Shown here in pieces: positions 9,607 to 19,905 of a DNA stretch of 64,000 nt. The position numbers and the translations under genes were made by a program. Position 1 is the stretch's first letter, and each line of letters begins with the position of its first letter. Below the pieces are notes generated by a model that was not told the origin of the DNA, ran no database searches, and saw only the letters and a list, made by a program, of their open reading frames with translations. The DNA lies in assembly GCA_025504975.1 (NCBI GenBank), contig JANUWI010000001.1, positions 2,542,001-2,606,000 of the forward strand. Reading direction: 5' to 3'. The DNA is from Plenodomus lindquistii. Lineage: Eukaryota > Ascomycota > Dothideomycetes > Pleosporales > Leptosphaeriaceae.

Positions 9607-11394
9607 ATGTCGAAGCGCGCTGCAGATTCACTAAGCAAGGAAGGGCCAACCAAGAGAACGAAGGTCGACGATACTGATGCCGAGTCTTCCAGTTCAGACG
9701 ATACCGCGTCATCTGGATCAGTACAGATTGTCCTTAGAAAGGGCCCTGGTAAGCTCGCCACAAAGAGCGCTTCGAAGAAAGCCGCTTTGAAGAAGGCCGT
9801 TGGTAGGGTCGCCAAAAAGACCGCTTCGAAGAAGCCAATAGCTAAAAAGGCCGCGACCAAGAAGGCTGCCGCAAAGACGGCCACTGCAAAGAAGGCTGCC
9901 GCAAAGAAGGCCGCAACCCCCAAGGCGGCCACCAAAAAGGCTCCACCAGTCAAAGACCTATTCCAGCCATGGACGCCCCCAGAGACTGAGATCCCCGAGC
10001 CCAACCAGTATTGGGGTATTAGGCCCGTCATGAGACATGTGGATGAAGATGATGAAGACTCTGCTATGGTTCCTGACCCGATGCCGCATCCAGATCAACC
10101 CTCTGCGCGCCTAACCAATGGTGCCACCAACCCACCTTTGTGGGAGGACTTGGGTGCTCACTTTAAGCCCGGACGTCACCAGAGATACACGACGCAGACT
10201 GCGCCCGACGACGTGGATGATTCGGAAGAGACAATCGACCAGGAAGACAATCTCCAAATCAGGTTGATCGATATGCGCGTCAAGGGTAAGGGCGCCGACA
10301 AGGCCCCTGCGCGTCAACCAGTCACCTACCACTACGGCGAGGACCAAAAGGACGAAGACGGAGTCAAGGGTAAGCTTGGGAAGAGGCCAATAGACTGGAA
10401 CAACACGCAGGCCCTCAAATGCCTAAACGATCGTCGCCAGCAAGTCATCAATCGTCTTACCAGGCCTAACAACTGGGAAGCTACTGAGCGCCAATATCTC
10501 GCGGACCTCTTCAAGGAGTTTCCCGATGCCTCGGTTTGGGAGATTACCGCTCGCTGGAACAGTCGCTTCATTGGTGAGGCCATTGACACGCATGAAGGTG
10601 TTGGCACTCAGTACGTTTGCCGTGGACGTACAGTTGAGGATGTCCGCAACGAGTATGTGACGTACAAGCCATCCTACGATGCAGGCAAGGTTCCTAAGGG
10701 TACCCGGCCCAAGAAGAATTACTCTGATGAAGGTCTCGCAGCGACCGCGGAGTGGGAGGCGAAGGCTGAGAAATTTGGACTTCCGGTCAAGGGAAAGAAG
10801 GGTAAGGCCGCTGCTGTGGAAGACGAGCCCGAAGAAGGAGCTGAAGAGCCCGAAGAGGGAGATGACGAGCATGAACTACATCGAGAACAGGATGAAGAGG
10901 AAGATTCCAGCGACGAAGAAATGGACGACATGGACCCTAAGCAATTTGCCGCATACATCACCAAGAAGCAAGTGGAGCTCATGGACGAAACTACCATGGC
11001 CCTCGACGAAGCTGAACAGACCTTGACTGCGGTCCAAGTCCAAATGGCCGAGCTCGAAGACGAACTCCTCGACTTGGCCGGCTACAAGATGGCAGGAGAG
11101 CACAAAGAGACCGTTGTGTACCAAACCCAAACGTCCAGCGAGGCTTTAGTCAATGGCGTTGGTGAGCGGACTACCGAGACTACCTCTGAGACCATGACGA
11201 ATGGAGTTGGCGAGCGTGTCACGGAGAGTGTTGTTGAGACGGTGAATGCAGATGGGACTGTTGACAGGGAGAGTGAGACTAGGGTTGAGGAGTTGTCTTC
11301 GCCGCCCAAGAAGCGTACTGCGTCGGAGGCATATAAAGAGAGGATGGAGCAGGTTGATGAGGATTATGCTGATTACGATGACGAGGAGTTGTAA
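9607..11394 (+). CDS. Nuclear-type protein with histone-H1-like Lys/Ala tail and possible SANT/Myb-like segment; function unknown
   Basis: Single exon, 595 aa, ATG in CAACATGTCG context. Residues 1-45 are acidic/serine-rich. Residues about 50-118 are a KKAA/KKTA-rich tail resembling the C-terminal domain of histone H1, with many lysine triplets around alanine and proline. A central folded segment (about 285-365, NNWEATERQYLADLFKEF and VWEITARWNSRF) has the spacing of aromatic residues seen in SANT/Myb-like helices; this is a suggestion, not a secure domain. An acidic tract (EEGAEEPEEGDDEHE) around 405-440 precedes a helical segment. Near the C terminus a short repeat, VNGVGERTTETTSE then TNGVGERVTESVVE, is present, ending in an acidic tail. 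The pattern suggests a chromatin-binding or chaperone-like nuclear protein. I do not recognise a named family. Confidence 0.85.
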   Translation: MSKRAADSLSKEGPTKRTKVDDTDAESSSSDDTASSGSVQIVLRKGPGKLATKSASKKAALKKAVGRVAKKTASKKPIAKKAATKKAAAKTATAKKAAAKKAATPKAATKKAPPVKDLFQPWTPPETEIPEPNQYWGIRPVMRHVDEDDEDSAMVPDPMPHPDQPSARLTNGATNPPLWEDLGAHFKPGRHQRYTTQTAPDDVDDSEETIDQEDNLQIRLIDMRVKGKGADKAPARQPVTYHYGEDQKDEDGVKGKLGKRPIDWNNTQALKCLNDRRQQVINRLTRPNNWEATERQYLADLFKEFPDASVWEITARWNSRFIGEAIDTHEGVGTQYVCRGRTVEDVRNEYVTYKPSYDAGKVPKGTRPKKNYSDEGLAATAEWEAKAEKFGLPVKGKKGKAAAVEDEPEEGAEEPEEGDDEHELHREQDEEEDSSDEEMDDMDPKQFAAYITKKQVELMDETTMALDEAEQTLTAVQVQMAELEDELLDLAGYKMAGEHKETVVYQTQTSSEALVNGVGERTTETTSETMTNGVGERVTESVVETVNADGTVDRESETRVEELSSPPKKRTASEAYKERMEQVDEDYADYDDEEL

Positions 11395-12080
11395 GCTGCG
11401 CGGCATTTGTAGAGTTTTGATCATGGTTTTGCGGTAATGGTAAGGTATCAATGTTTTTGCCCAAGTTAGAATTGTAAGGTGCTGGAAACTTGCTTCACAT
11501 TCTTTCAAAGTCACGTAGCAATTGCAAAGGTGCGCAAATAGGATCGAAGCAATGCGCAATCACTTGTCATGTTAGCTTGTACACATCCATCTCTTCTATA
11601 AAAACACGATTCTCTCACTCCGTCGTGTTGCCCAGACCTCTCTCCTGCAATCGAAGGTTCCCCCACAAGGGTAATACAGACCTTATATTGTGGAAATCAA
11701 CCAACATGTAAGCAACGAGTTGAGGGAGATTGCGTCGAACGTTCCACACGCCCACCGCCTTACTCCGAGTTGACGAGTTGCATAGTCTATGGAGGAGACT
11801 GTTTGTATCATGGCGCCATTGAACGCGACCCCTCACCGTGGCACAGAGCAACGACTGCGTCCTACCAATTCACCTTGTAAGAGCGCCACACTCACCGGGT
11901 GATTCTGGACTTACTCCGACAGCGGAGTGTCAGCACCTTCACCCTCATCTTACCGCTCTATATTTTCCAACGCGTATATAAGAATGTATCAGCAACACTT
12001 GGTCACTGACTTACCCAATTCCTCACATCACACATACATGGCATATCGACACTCACTATCCTCTCAACACGAACATCATC
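11395..12080. other. Intergenic region upstream of the mini-protein
   Basis: 686 bp, containing the 3' end of the H1-like gene's transcript and, from about 11,930, a promoter-like stretch with a TATA element. No other gene was seen. Confidence 0.45.
11975..11982 (+). promoter_or_regulatory. TATA-box-like element upstream of the 62-aa ORF
   Basis: TATATAAG lies 99 bp upstream of the ATG at 12,081, followed by an A/C-rich leader with CACACATAC and CAACACGAAC patches typical of fungal 5' leaders. The strength and use of the element are inferred. Confidence 0.45.
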
Positions 12081-12269
12081 ATGGCACCCAACCACAACGA
12101 CCATGTGCCGGCACACCATGGACAAAGTGATGCCCCAGGAGCAAATCAACCCGACGTCGATGACCAAGAACTCATCGACGCGACCAAGAAGCTCTGCAAC
12201 CAGATTGTGACTCTGGTGATTGTGGGCACTATACTATCGTGGTGGATGCGGTGGATGGGTGGGGGGTAG
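12081..12269 (+). CDS. Small tail-anchored hypothetical protein, 62 aa
   Basis: The ATG has a near-ideal context (ATCATGGCA) and follows a TATA box and leader. Residues 1-30 are polar and His/Asn/Asp-rich; residues 31-40 (LIDATKKLCN) form an amphipathic stretch; residues about 41-56 (QIVTLVIVGTILSWWM) form one hydrophobic segment close to the C terminus, followed by a short basic/Gly tail. This layout fits a single-pass tail-anchored membrane protein. No family is recognised. The call rests on promoter-like context and the clean topology; a chance ORF is possible. Confidence 0.45.
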   Translation: MAPNHNDHVPAHHGQSDAPGANQPDVDDQELIDATKKLCNQIVTLVIVGTILSWWMRWMGGG

Positions 12270-13542
12270 GCGATGCTTGTCGCTGAGGGAGGGCTGGGGC
12301 GTATGTGTGGATGCACAAGATTGGGTGTATGTCGAGGAAGGAGGCTTGGATTCGAGGCATGGAGAGTCTGATTGGGAGGGTCGCCATGGCGGTGGTGCAG
12401 ATGAAATGGAGATGGTGGTCAGGTCTGTTAGCTGTACTGAAGCTGATGTACACGATACTGACACCGCACAGTGGTCTTCAAATTAACACGATCGATTGGA
12501 AGGCAACTCAATCGATAATTCTACGTCTAGTCGAAAAGAATGCGCTCGGTATCTCAAGTCGCTACAGCGAGTATTTTTTCATTCCATGAGAACCCAAGTG
12601 TCGTGATCGTGATGCTCGGAACCTCCAGGCGGTCAACACGTCCCCCACATAGCTACATATATAGCCAGGTTCCTGCATGCCGCTGCCGTTCCCCAACCAG
12701 TCAAATGCAGTGCCGGATGCGCTGGTTCATGCACAGCTGCAGTCCATGATGCGAAGGTGCAGCATGGTGTGGAGATCAGGTCTCGCCCCTCTTCACCGCC
12801 TCGTTCACGCCTCGCGCTTCCCTCGTGTTTGGCGTGTTTGCATGTCTACACGCGTGGGAGAAGTCGTGCCTCGCACACGCACCACGCACGTTTACCACAT
12901 TTTTGGCACGCGCAAAACGCGCCAACTGTCGATATTTGCATTGCGCCCATGACGTTGTGCAAAGTACGGTAGAAAGGGGCCAGCAATGACATAATCCCCT
13001 TCTCTCGGTGTTGAACATGGCGGCACGCGATCTCGATTGGCCAAACCCTGCTCATGTACCGGTGGACCCTGACCATGCCATGATAAGTCTAGTCCCAATG
13101 GGGCATGGCCTAAGCCGCAAGTGGACAAGGGTAGCATGGGGCATGAGATCCGGGACCTCCTTATGCTCCTTTCTCAAGCACCGAGCGCAACAACCTCTCT
13201 TGTCGTGATTTTGCGCCTGCCCGCCCCCTCAATTCCCTACCCACGTGTATTGTTTTCCAACTGCGTGTGTCACTATTGTCGATTGCTTGAGCGTGCCAAT
13301 CATCTTCTGTGGGAGAAACGAGTGCAGGATTGTTGCATGTCGTTGTTTACATGCACTAGCAGTTAATTTGCACGATTCGAACAAGAGGGGACTTGAAACG
13401 GAGCCGCGGGTTTGTGCAACACGAGAACTGACGGGCGGACGGCACACGGGCTGGGATTGTTAAACGTCGTTTGCCTTGGGAACACGAGTGCATGCTAGGT
13501 GTCAAGTTCAACGACATCGCTCACCACCAACCAACGGGGTGA
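12270..13542. other. Intergenic region upstream of the TBC gene
   Basis: 1.27 kb without a supportable gene. Overlapping 60-95-codon frames on both strands have no domains. A short TA run (CTACATATATAGCC near 12,650) and pyrimidine-rich patches may be promoter or leader sequence for the TBC gene, but nothing more specific can be read. Confidence 0.4.
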
Positions 13543-16500
13543 ATGCCAACCATGGCCGACGACGCAAAACCCACGGCTGGCCTCGCCGAGACACAAAACC
13601 AACAACAACAACAAGCACAGGCGCTCCCACGGTCACCACGCACACATGTCGACAGCACGCCGCTGCCTACCGACTCCATGGTCACGGTCCCGCTGTCGGA
13701 AAGCGACGGCGTGAGCAATGCCGACCGAGAGAGCGCCATGGCCCAGCCCGAGATAGTCGTGGGCGAGCAATTGAGGTCGTCGAGCCGAACAAACTCGAGC
13801 GAGATACGCAAGGCGTTTGGGCGGCGCGACAGCGAGACGAGCGTCGAGGTTGCGACCGAGGGCAGCCCGACCGTGTCTGTCCACGATACCGATGCCCCCG
13901 ACGAGGAGCGCAGAGGCAGGAGCAACAGCAATGGCTCGGGGTCTGGCAACAGCGAGCAGGTGGATTGGGCGGAGCTGGAGAAGAAGGAGGAGCAGGAGCC
14001 GGCCAGTGAGGAGGAGGTGAGATTGATTGTTGTATAACCATATGTATGCTAACACCAATAGGCCATGGCCCTTCTCCTCGCCCGCCTCGAGCAGGAAAAC
14101 GACGCCCTCCTCTCAAACTCCAAGGCCGGCATGAAGGTCGCCCGCGCACGCAGCCAGTCGCGCCCCCCGTCCTTCAACCAGCTCAAGCGCCTCGTGCAGG
14201 ATGAGGCGTGTGCCGCGCAGGTCCGCTTCTCGCAGCTGCCCTCGCCCCCGCCCATGACCGAACTCGAGTTCTGGGCCGTCCTGGTGCGCGACTATCCCCA
14301 GACGGTACAGCGTCTCCCCACTCTGTGCATCAACAAGATACGAAGCGGCATTCCCGCGCCATTGCGAGGCGTCGTGTGGCAGAGCGCATCGGGCGCGCGC
14401 GACAAGCTCATCGAGGACCAGTACGACACGCTGTGCGGCGAGTCGAGTCCGTATGAGAACATCATCAACAAGGATCTCGGCAGGAGTTTCCCCGGCGTGG
14501 AAATGTTCAAGGACCCCGAGGGCGAGGGCCAGAAGATGCTGGGACGCGTGTTGAAATGCTTCAGTCTGTATGACCACAAGATTGGCTACTGTCAGGGCCT
14601 GGGCTTCCTCGTTGGCCCCCTGCTCATGCAGATGGGCGACAAGGAGGCGTTTTGTGTGCTTGTTAGGTATGTTGTCACACTGACCGAGACGACTGTTTGC
14701 TGATACTTCGCAGACTCATGGAGGATTATGACCTCCGCTCCTGCTTCCTGCCTGACCTCTCCGGTCTTCACCTCCGCATCTTCCAATTCCAGAAACTGCT
14801 CCATCACCATATGCCCAAGCTGGCACTTCACCTTGACGACCTTGGCATCGGATCTGCATATCTCTCGCAATGGTTCCTCTCCTTCTTCGCCGTCACATGT
14901 CCACTGCCAATGCTGTTCCGCATCTACGACGTCCTCTTCGCCGAAGGTGCCTCGGAGACAATCATGCGTGTCGCACTCGCCCTCATGAAGCGGAACGAAG
15001 CCAAACTCATCTCTCTCAGCGAGTTCGAGGATGCCATGCAGCTGTTGTTAGGCCGACAACTGTGGGACCCATATGGTCGGAATGCTGGATCTGCCGACGA
15101 GCTGGTCAACGACTTTGTCGGCTTTACCAACGATGTCACGCGTGAACGACTACAGGGTTTGGAGCAGCAATACAAGGAAGCACAGGAGAAGGAGTCGACT
15201 AAGCAACAGGTGCAGAAGAGCGCGACTTCATTCCTCGGCCGGCTATGGGGACCGAGCAATTCATCGACCAAATCGGTGAGCTTGAGCCCTGGATTGTCGG
15301 CGCCTTCGCGGCCTGTTAGCTTTCTCAGAAGATCAGCGAGTAAGCAGAGCCTGGCGTCGACACTCAACTCAACGGCAGAGTCGGACGCTTCTGCTGCTAC
15401 CCAGAGCACAGCCATGACGGACCTTTCGAGGGGATCGAGCGGAGATGCCATGTCACTCAAATCGGGCCATGGATCTGTTGCAATGGGCCACTCAGCCCGT
15501 GATCGCGACTTGCACTACCAGATTGAGCAGCTCCTCATGTCAGTCAGCCAGCTCCAGCGCCAAAATGTCGAACTCGAAGCCGTGCTGCAAAAGCAACGCG
15601 AAGACCGCGCAGAGGACCATCGCATGGTTCGCTCCGTCATTGACAAAATGCGCAACAAATCGTCTTCTCTCGCCCCATCTTCCACCCGCGCATCACGCCG
15701 CCGCACCACAATCACCTCTGCAACTGCCTCTCCTCCAGTTGATCCTTCAGATCCCCCACCGACCCTCTCCGAAGATACCCTGGAGCTCGTAGATACCCTC
15801 GAATCGCGCTTCCCCGTGGAACCCCAAACCCACCACCGCGCCTCCAGCATGTTCGAAACCAAACAACTCCTCCGCGAGAACCTCGTCCGGGCCAAGGAGC
15901 AACTCACCAGCGAATCCACACGCGCTGCCGCCCTCGCCCGCGACCTCTCCGACCGCGATGCCGAGCTGCAAAGCGCTCGCGACGCATTAAAAGATACCCG
16001 CCACCGCCTTGCAGAGAGCTACAACACGAACCAGCGCCTCGACAAGACGATCCAAGATCTCCGCCGTGATGCGCGAAAGATGAGCGCAGCAGCAAGTTGG
16101 ACTAGCGACGGGTCCCCCGAAACACCACCCAGTCTATCCCGCAGCACAACAAGCGAGAGTCTATCCGGTGGCCTAAGAGAATTCCGACTAGGTAGAACAC
16201 CAAGTCAGAAATCTACTCCCCCACCAGCACCGCAGCCACGCGAGCGCGAACCGCAACCCCCAAGCTCAGCAAACACCGTGACATCCATCTTTGGCAAACG
16301 CAGCAGTTCCCTCGCCACGCAATCTATTCTCGCAACCGAAAACAACGCACCGGCCGATAACGAAGCGCTGCTTATGGAACTCGTGAATGCGAAGACTGCG
16401 GAGGCGATTGCGAGACAGGAACTTGAGGAGTTGAAGGGCAGGTTTGAGGGATTGAAACGCGTTATGAGTGGTGCGAGTCCCGTGGGTACGCCGGGGGTTA

Positions 16501-16601
16501 CGCCGGTTGTTACGCCGGCGCCGGTACCTAAGGAGGGGGCGCAGGCCGGGTGGGGGTGGGGGGGTTGGAAGAGGACGGTTAGTAGTGGGGGGTTGGGGTA
16601 G
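13543..16601 (+). CDS. TBC-domain Rab GTPase-activating protein with C-terminal coiled coils (Gyp5/EVI5-like)
   Basis: Exons 13543..14016, 14062..14666 and 14714..16601 give 988 aa. The introns are 45 bp (GTGAGA, GCTAAC, AATAG) and 47 bp (GTATGT, CTGAC, CGCAG). Starting at the ATG at 13552 would remove three residues and has the stronger context (ACCATGG). Residues 1-165 are disordered with a poly-Gln patch. The TBC domain starts near residue 250 (SGIPAPLRGVVWQ). It carries the arginine finger in INKDLGR (Arg299, IxxDxxR motif) and the glutamine finger in YCQG (Gln336), so the dual-finger GAP mechanism is intact. It runs on through LMEDYDLRSCFLPDLSGL and LFRIYDVLFAEG to about residue 460. Ser/Thr-rich linkers and heptad-like segments (IEQLLMSVSQLQRQNVELEAV, and a second one about 785-850) follow. 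Homologues switch off Rab GTPases in secretion and Golgi traffic. Confidence 0.92.
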
Positions 16602-16859
16602 GGTAGGGTGATGAGTTGGTGATGCGTGAGGGATGAGAGATGGTGTATATGTCACGTGATACGTGGCTGATTTGTTGGAAGTGGGTGTGTATATGTCATG
16701 ACATAATTTCTCGTTTCTTTTTGGCGCGACGAAGCGTTGCGGCGGCATCTGGACGGCTTGTGGTTTGAAGGGAGGAGGAGGGGGGGATGTTCACGATCAT
16801 GTACGGCTTTAGCATGTTTGGCATTTGCATTGGCACTGCACTGCACTGCACTTTGTCAT
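16602..16859. other. 3' flank of the TBC gene before the degenerate repeat array
   Basis: About 260 bp of non-coding DNA with a CACGTG palindrome at about 16,652 and a short (CACTG)-like run near 16,835. No gene was seen. Confidence 0.4.
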
Positions 16860-17097
16860 TTTTTCGAGCAAGCGAGCGAGCGAGCATTAGGCGATGCGTC
16901 TGGTCCATTTCTCAAGGCATCACGACAGAGGAGGATTTAAATGCAACATAGATGCATGGGTTATGCATTCTCTCAAACCCTTCCTCTCCTTATTTTGCTG
17001 AGATTGATACGTGACGAATTCTCCATGATTTTCAAAGGGAGCATTTTCGAACAAGCAAGCTAGGTATTCGGAGATGCGGCGATGGGATGAAGAGTGT

Positions 17098-17145
17098 GTA
17101 TATAAATCTCCCTCTTGCCTCACTGAACATAGTCTCTTCAACACC
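17098..17145 (+). repeat. TATAAA-bearing interspersed segment, copy 1
   Basis: GTATATAAATCTCC followed by CTCTTGCCTCACTGA and AGTCTCTTCAACACC. Related segments lie at 18323..18382, 19011..19061 and 19258..19310. All share a TATAAA core (TACATAAA at 19015), a pyrimidine-rich stretch, then TCATT/TCACT and CACAAGG/ACACC blocks. Confidence 0.6.
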
Positions 17146-17198
17146 ACGGGAGCGTTGCGTGTTTTCAAAATTCGATCTTGACGGATACATGGAGGTGG

Positions 17199-17200
<2 letters not shown>

Positions 17201-17232
<32 letters not shown>
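17201..17232. repeat. (GT)16 microsatellite
   Basis: An uninterrupted run of sixteen GT dinucleotides lies inside the degenerate array. It probably expanded from the GTGTGT-rich part of a unit. Confidence 0.97.
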
Positions 17233-17233
<1 letters not shown>

Positions 17234-18322
17234 CCAAAATGTCACCTATTTGGATTCATGGTCTCCTCTGCGCCTGCGGTGGTGGTGGTGATGGTGGCGG
17301 TGTGTTCGAAAGATCCAAACATAGGTGTCATGGGGTTGCTTTGGGTGTGTGTATGTGTTTTCCAAAATTATACCGTGCATGGAATGATGATGTTGACTTT
17401 CGCACTGGGGCGGTGGTGTCAGAAACCACAGTGAAGGCAAGCCATGAGTCTTCGGTCTAGGTGTTGCTCAAAATACGCCCGAAACATCGCATGGTGTCAT
17501 CATCGCCTCTGGGGGGTGTGTTTGAAAACATTCAAGAACAAGTTCTATGGCGTTGTTGCGCTGTGTGTTCTCCAAAATTACTAGGGCCACGGCTATGGCG
17601 TGGTCTCTCGCCCTGGGGTGTTCGAAATTTCCAGCGAAAGGCTCCATGGGGTGGTCCGGAGAGGGAGAGGGGATGGGATGTCCTCAAGAAAAAAAAAATT
17701 GGACTGGAGGAATAATGTCGTCTCGCGCTGGGGTGGGGGTGTCCAAAGAGACCGTGGAAGTATGGCATGGGTTTGGCGAGTGGTTGGTTGTCCAAAAGAG
17801 AGAGAATGTGGACTTATGGTATCGCCTCTCGCGCTGGGAGTATGCGAAAAGTTTCTGCATCCGTTGTCATGGGCTTCTCGCTCTGCGCGTTCTTGAAAAT
17901 AAAAGAATATGGAGCTATGGCGTCCTCCCTTGTTCTGGGGATATCCAAAACCGGTCTGGTTTCTGGCGATGAGCTTGTCGCTCTGCGCGTCCTCCAAACA
18001 CGCCGAAAACACCTTCGATGGCGTCCTCTCCCGCGCCGGGGGTGTGCAAAACGAGCGACAAAAGGCTTTATGAGCTCGTCATGTGCCCGGGTGCGGGGGG
18101 ACGTTTCTAAAAGAAGTTTGGAGGCGCATCCATGGTGTCCTCTCTGCGCCCTGTCGGTCCTTATCACTACAAAAGTTTGTGTTTTCCCCAAAAACTTGAT
18201 TCTCTTTCGACTGATGGGTCGGCGTGCCGTGTGTTTCAAAAATACCATGGAGATCGTTGATGTTGTCTTCTCTTTGTTGCATCTAAAATACTGTTGAAGA
18301 AATGTATGAGTTGCTTGCGGCG

Positions 18323-18382
18323 TGTGTGTATAAAGAACGCTCTCTTCCGCATGTCTGGACGTGCTTTCTCATTAACACAAGG
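18323..18382 (+). repeat. TATAAA-bearing interspersed segment, copy 2
   Basis: GTGTGTATAAAGAACGCTC, then CTTCC, then TTTCTCATTAACACAAGG. It aligns with the copy at 19011..19061, which has GTGTACATAAAGCTCCTGC and ATTCACACAAGG. Confidence 0.6.
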
Positions 18383-19010
18383 CTCTTCGAGATCTTCAAA
18401 AGAAATAATCAGTTGATGGATGACTTGTCGCGCTGAGTGTTCCAAAATGACCCTCCAGGATATGGATGTCGGCTTCTCTGGCGATCTGGTGTCCCAATGG
18501 TCACAGGGAGGACTCATGAGCTCGTCGTGCTGCGCTACGTGTCTTCTTAAATATGTGGCAACCAGCTCTATGCCGCCTGTTGCTGCTTTTGCCCTGGCCG
18601 AAATGTGGATGGATCCAGCACATTTGAGGTGTTGCGGTGTGCGATCTCTCAAAAGGCGACAGGACTGCAAAATTTTGTTAGTTGAGCCTTAGCTCTTCAA
18701 AACAAAGAGCAAATCTTGCCATGGTGTCCTCCCTCGCGCCGGGGGCGTCTAACACCTTCAAAAAACGGTGGCATGACTTCTGCAATGTCGAGAGTCCCAC
18801 ATCAGCACAATCCGTTAAGTGTTTCGCGAAATGATGACGAACACGCCTTGTGTACCAGTCTTGTCGCATGTGCTCAAAACACACGCACGATAACTCTATA
18901 TCGTCCTCTGCGGCTGTCGTGTCCAAAAGTTAGGAGACTTCTTGAACATGTCTCCTTCCTGCGGCTCTTTCAAAAATGTCGACCGGATCTTTGCATGTGT
19001 TTGCGCTGCA

Positions 19011-19061
19011 GGTGTACATAAAGCTCCTGCTTTGCTCATTGAGCGTCTTCATTCACACAAG
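19011..19061 (+). repeat. TATAAA-bearing interspersed segment, copy 3
   Basis: GTGTACATAAAGCTCCTGC, TTTGCTCATTGAGCGTCTTC, ATTCACACAAGG. It shares block order with copies 1 and 2. Confidence 0.6.
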
Positions 19062-19257
19062 GATTCGTCCTTGCTCGAAACCGTAGGGCTTACTGGGGAT
19101 GGAGTTGTGGAGCTCCCTGCTGTTCGAAAACTATTCGTAATGGAGACATGGCGTCCTCTGTAGCTGTGGTGTTCGAACGAGGTGTAGTTCAGGGCATGTC
19201 TTTTTGCGGATCTCTCACAAAAGTTTTCGCCAAATGCTTGAATGGTATGCGTTTCTA

Positions 19258-19310
19258 GTGTATATAAATCTACCTTTTTAATCATCTAGCATCTCTATCC
19301 ACAATATGGG
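19258..19310 (+). repeat. TATAAA-bearing interspersed segment, copy 4
   Basis: GTGTATATAAATCTACC is nearly identical to copy 1 over 17 bases, then the sequence diverges but keeps TCATCTAGCATCTCTATCCACA. It is the last recognisable element before the AT-rich boundary. Confidence 0.6.
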
Positions 19311-19726
19311 TTGACCGGTCTCCGAAAAGGATACTCGTCTAATGTGATGGTGTCGTTGTTGTAACGGCTCAAGAACACGAGGTGCCGAAAGGCGTCTGAA
19401 TCAGCTCGAAGGCATATAGGACTGCGCGCGGATTAAAAAGCTAAATAAATTATATTCTTAAATTATATTCTTGTAGCCCTTACATAAAAGAATAAAAAAA
19501 TTATACCTTTATAGTTCTATAAAAGAAATAAACTATATGAAATAGAACTTAGTAGTAGTTCTAGGCTTTTATAAAGTTTTTTTTTCTCTACTATATTAGC
19601 ACGTAGGTAATAGTATAACATGTATAGAGTTAGAGCTAGGTAGTATAGAAATACATAAAATCTATATCTATTATTAATAAATTTTATTTTTAGAATAATA
19701 GACTATGTAAGTATTATGTATATATT

Positions 19727-19905
19727 ATAGAAATAGATACTTAAAAATAATTAGAAAATAGATTATTATATTACTAGCTAGAAAGAGATTATACTATATA
19801 TACCCTTACTATATAGAATTACGTAGGTAGAAGTAGAGAAGCTTTATAGAAAATTCTAAAATTAGGTAGATATAGCGTTAGCTAAGTACTATATATATAT
19901 AATAT
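19727..19905. repeat. LTR-like direct repeat, left copy
   Basis: Pairs with 26200..26376; differences are mostly C/T and G/A transitions, as expected from RIP. The exact ends are uncertain by about 10-20 bp. Confidence 0.55.

Larger units (their letters stand above)
16860..19310. repeat. Highly degenerate ~50-bp tandem repeat array with two alternating unit types
   Basis: Roughly 35 diverged units can be recognised by eye. Type A reads near ATGGCGTCCTCTC then CGCGCTGGGGGTGTCCAAAA (for example starting near 17594, 17815, 17915, 18016, 18130, 18719, 19146). Type B reads near GATGAGCTTGTCGC then TCTGCGCGTCCTCCAAAA (for example near 17868, 17968, 18068, 18415, 18515). A and B alternate in the best-kept part, so like units recur every 100-101 bp (A at 17815, 17915, 18016; B at 17868, 17968, 18068). 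The outer limits are approximate. The block has ordinary GC and plenty of CpA/TpG, so it has escaped RIP, perhaps because the units are too short and diverged. Both strands stay open for stretches (for example 17767..18297 +), but the 100-bp period is not a multiple of three and units change frame, so a coding role is not supported. Confidence 0.75.

Noticed and set aside
1..19433. tRNA or rRNA genes in the gene-bearing part
   Set aside because: I looked for GGTTCRANNCC B-boxes with a paired A-box and acceptor stem and found none in convincing context.
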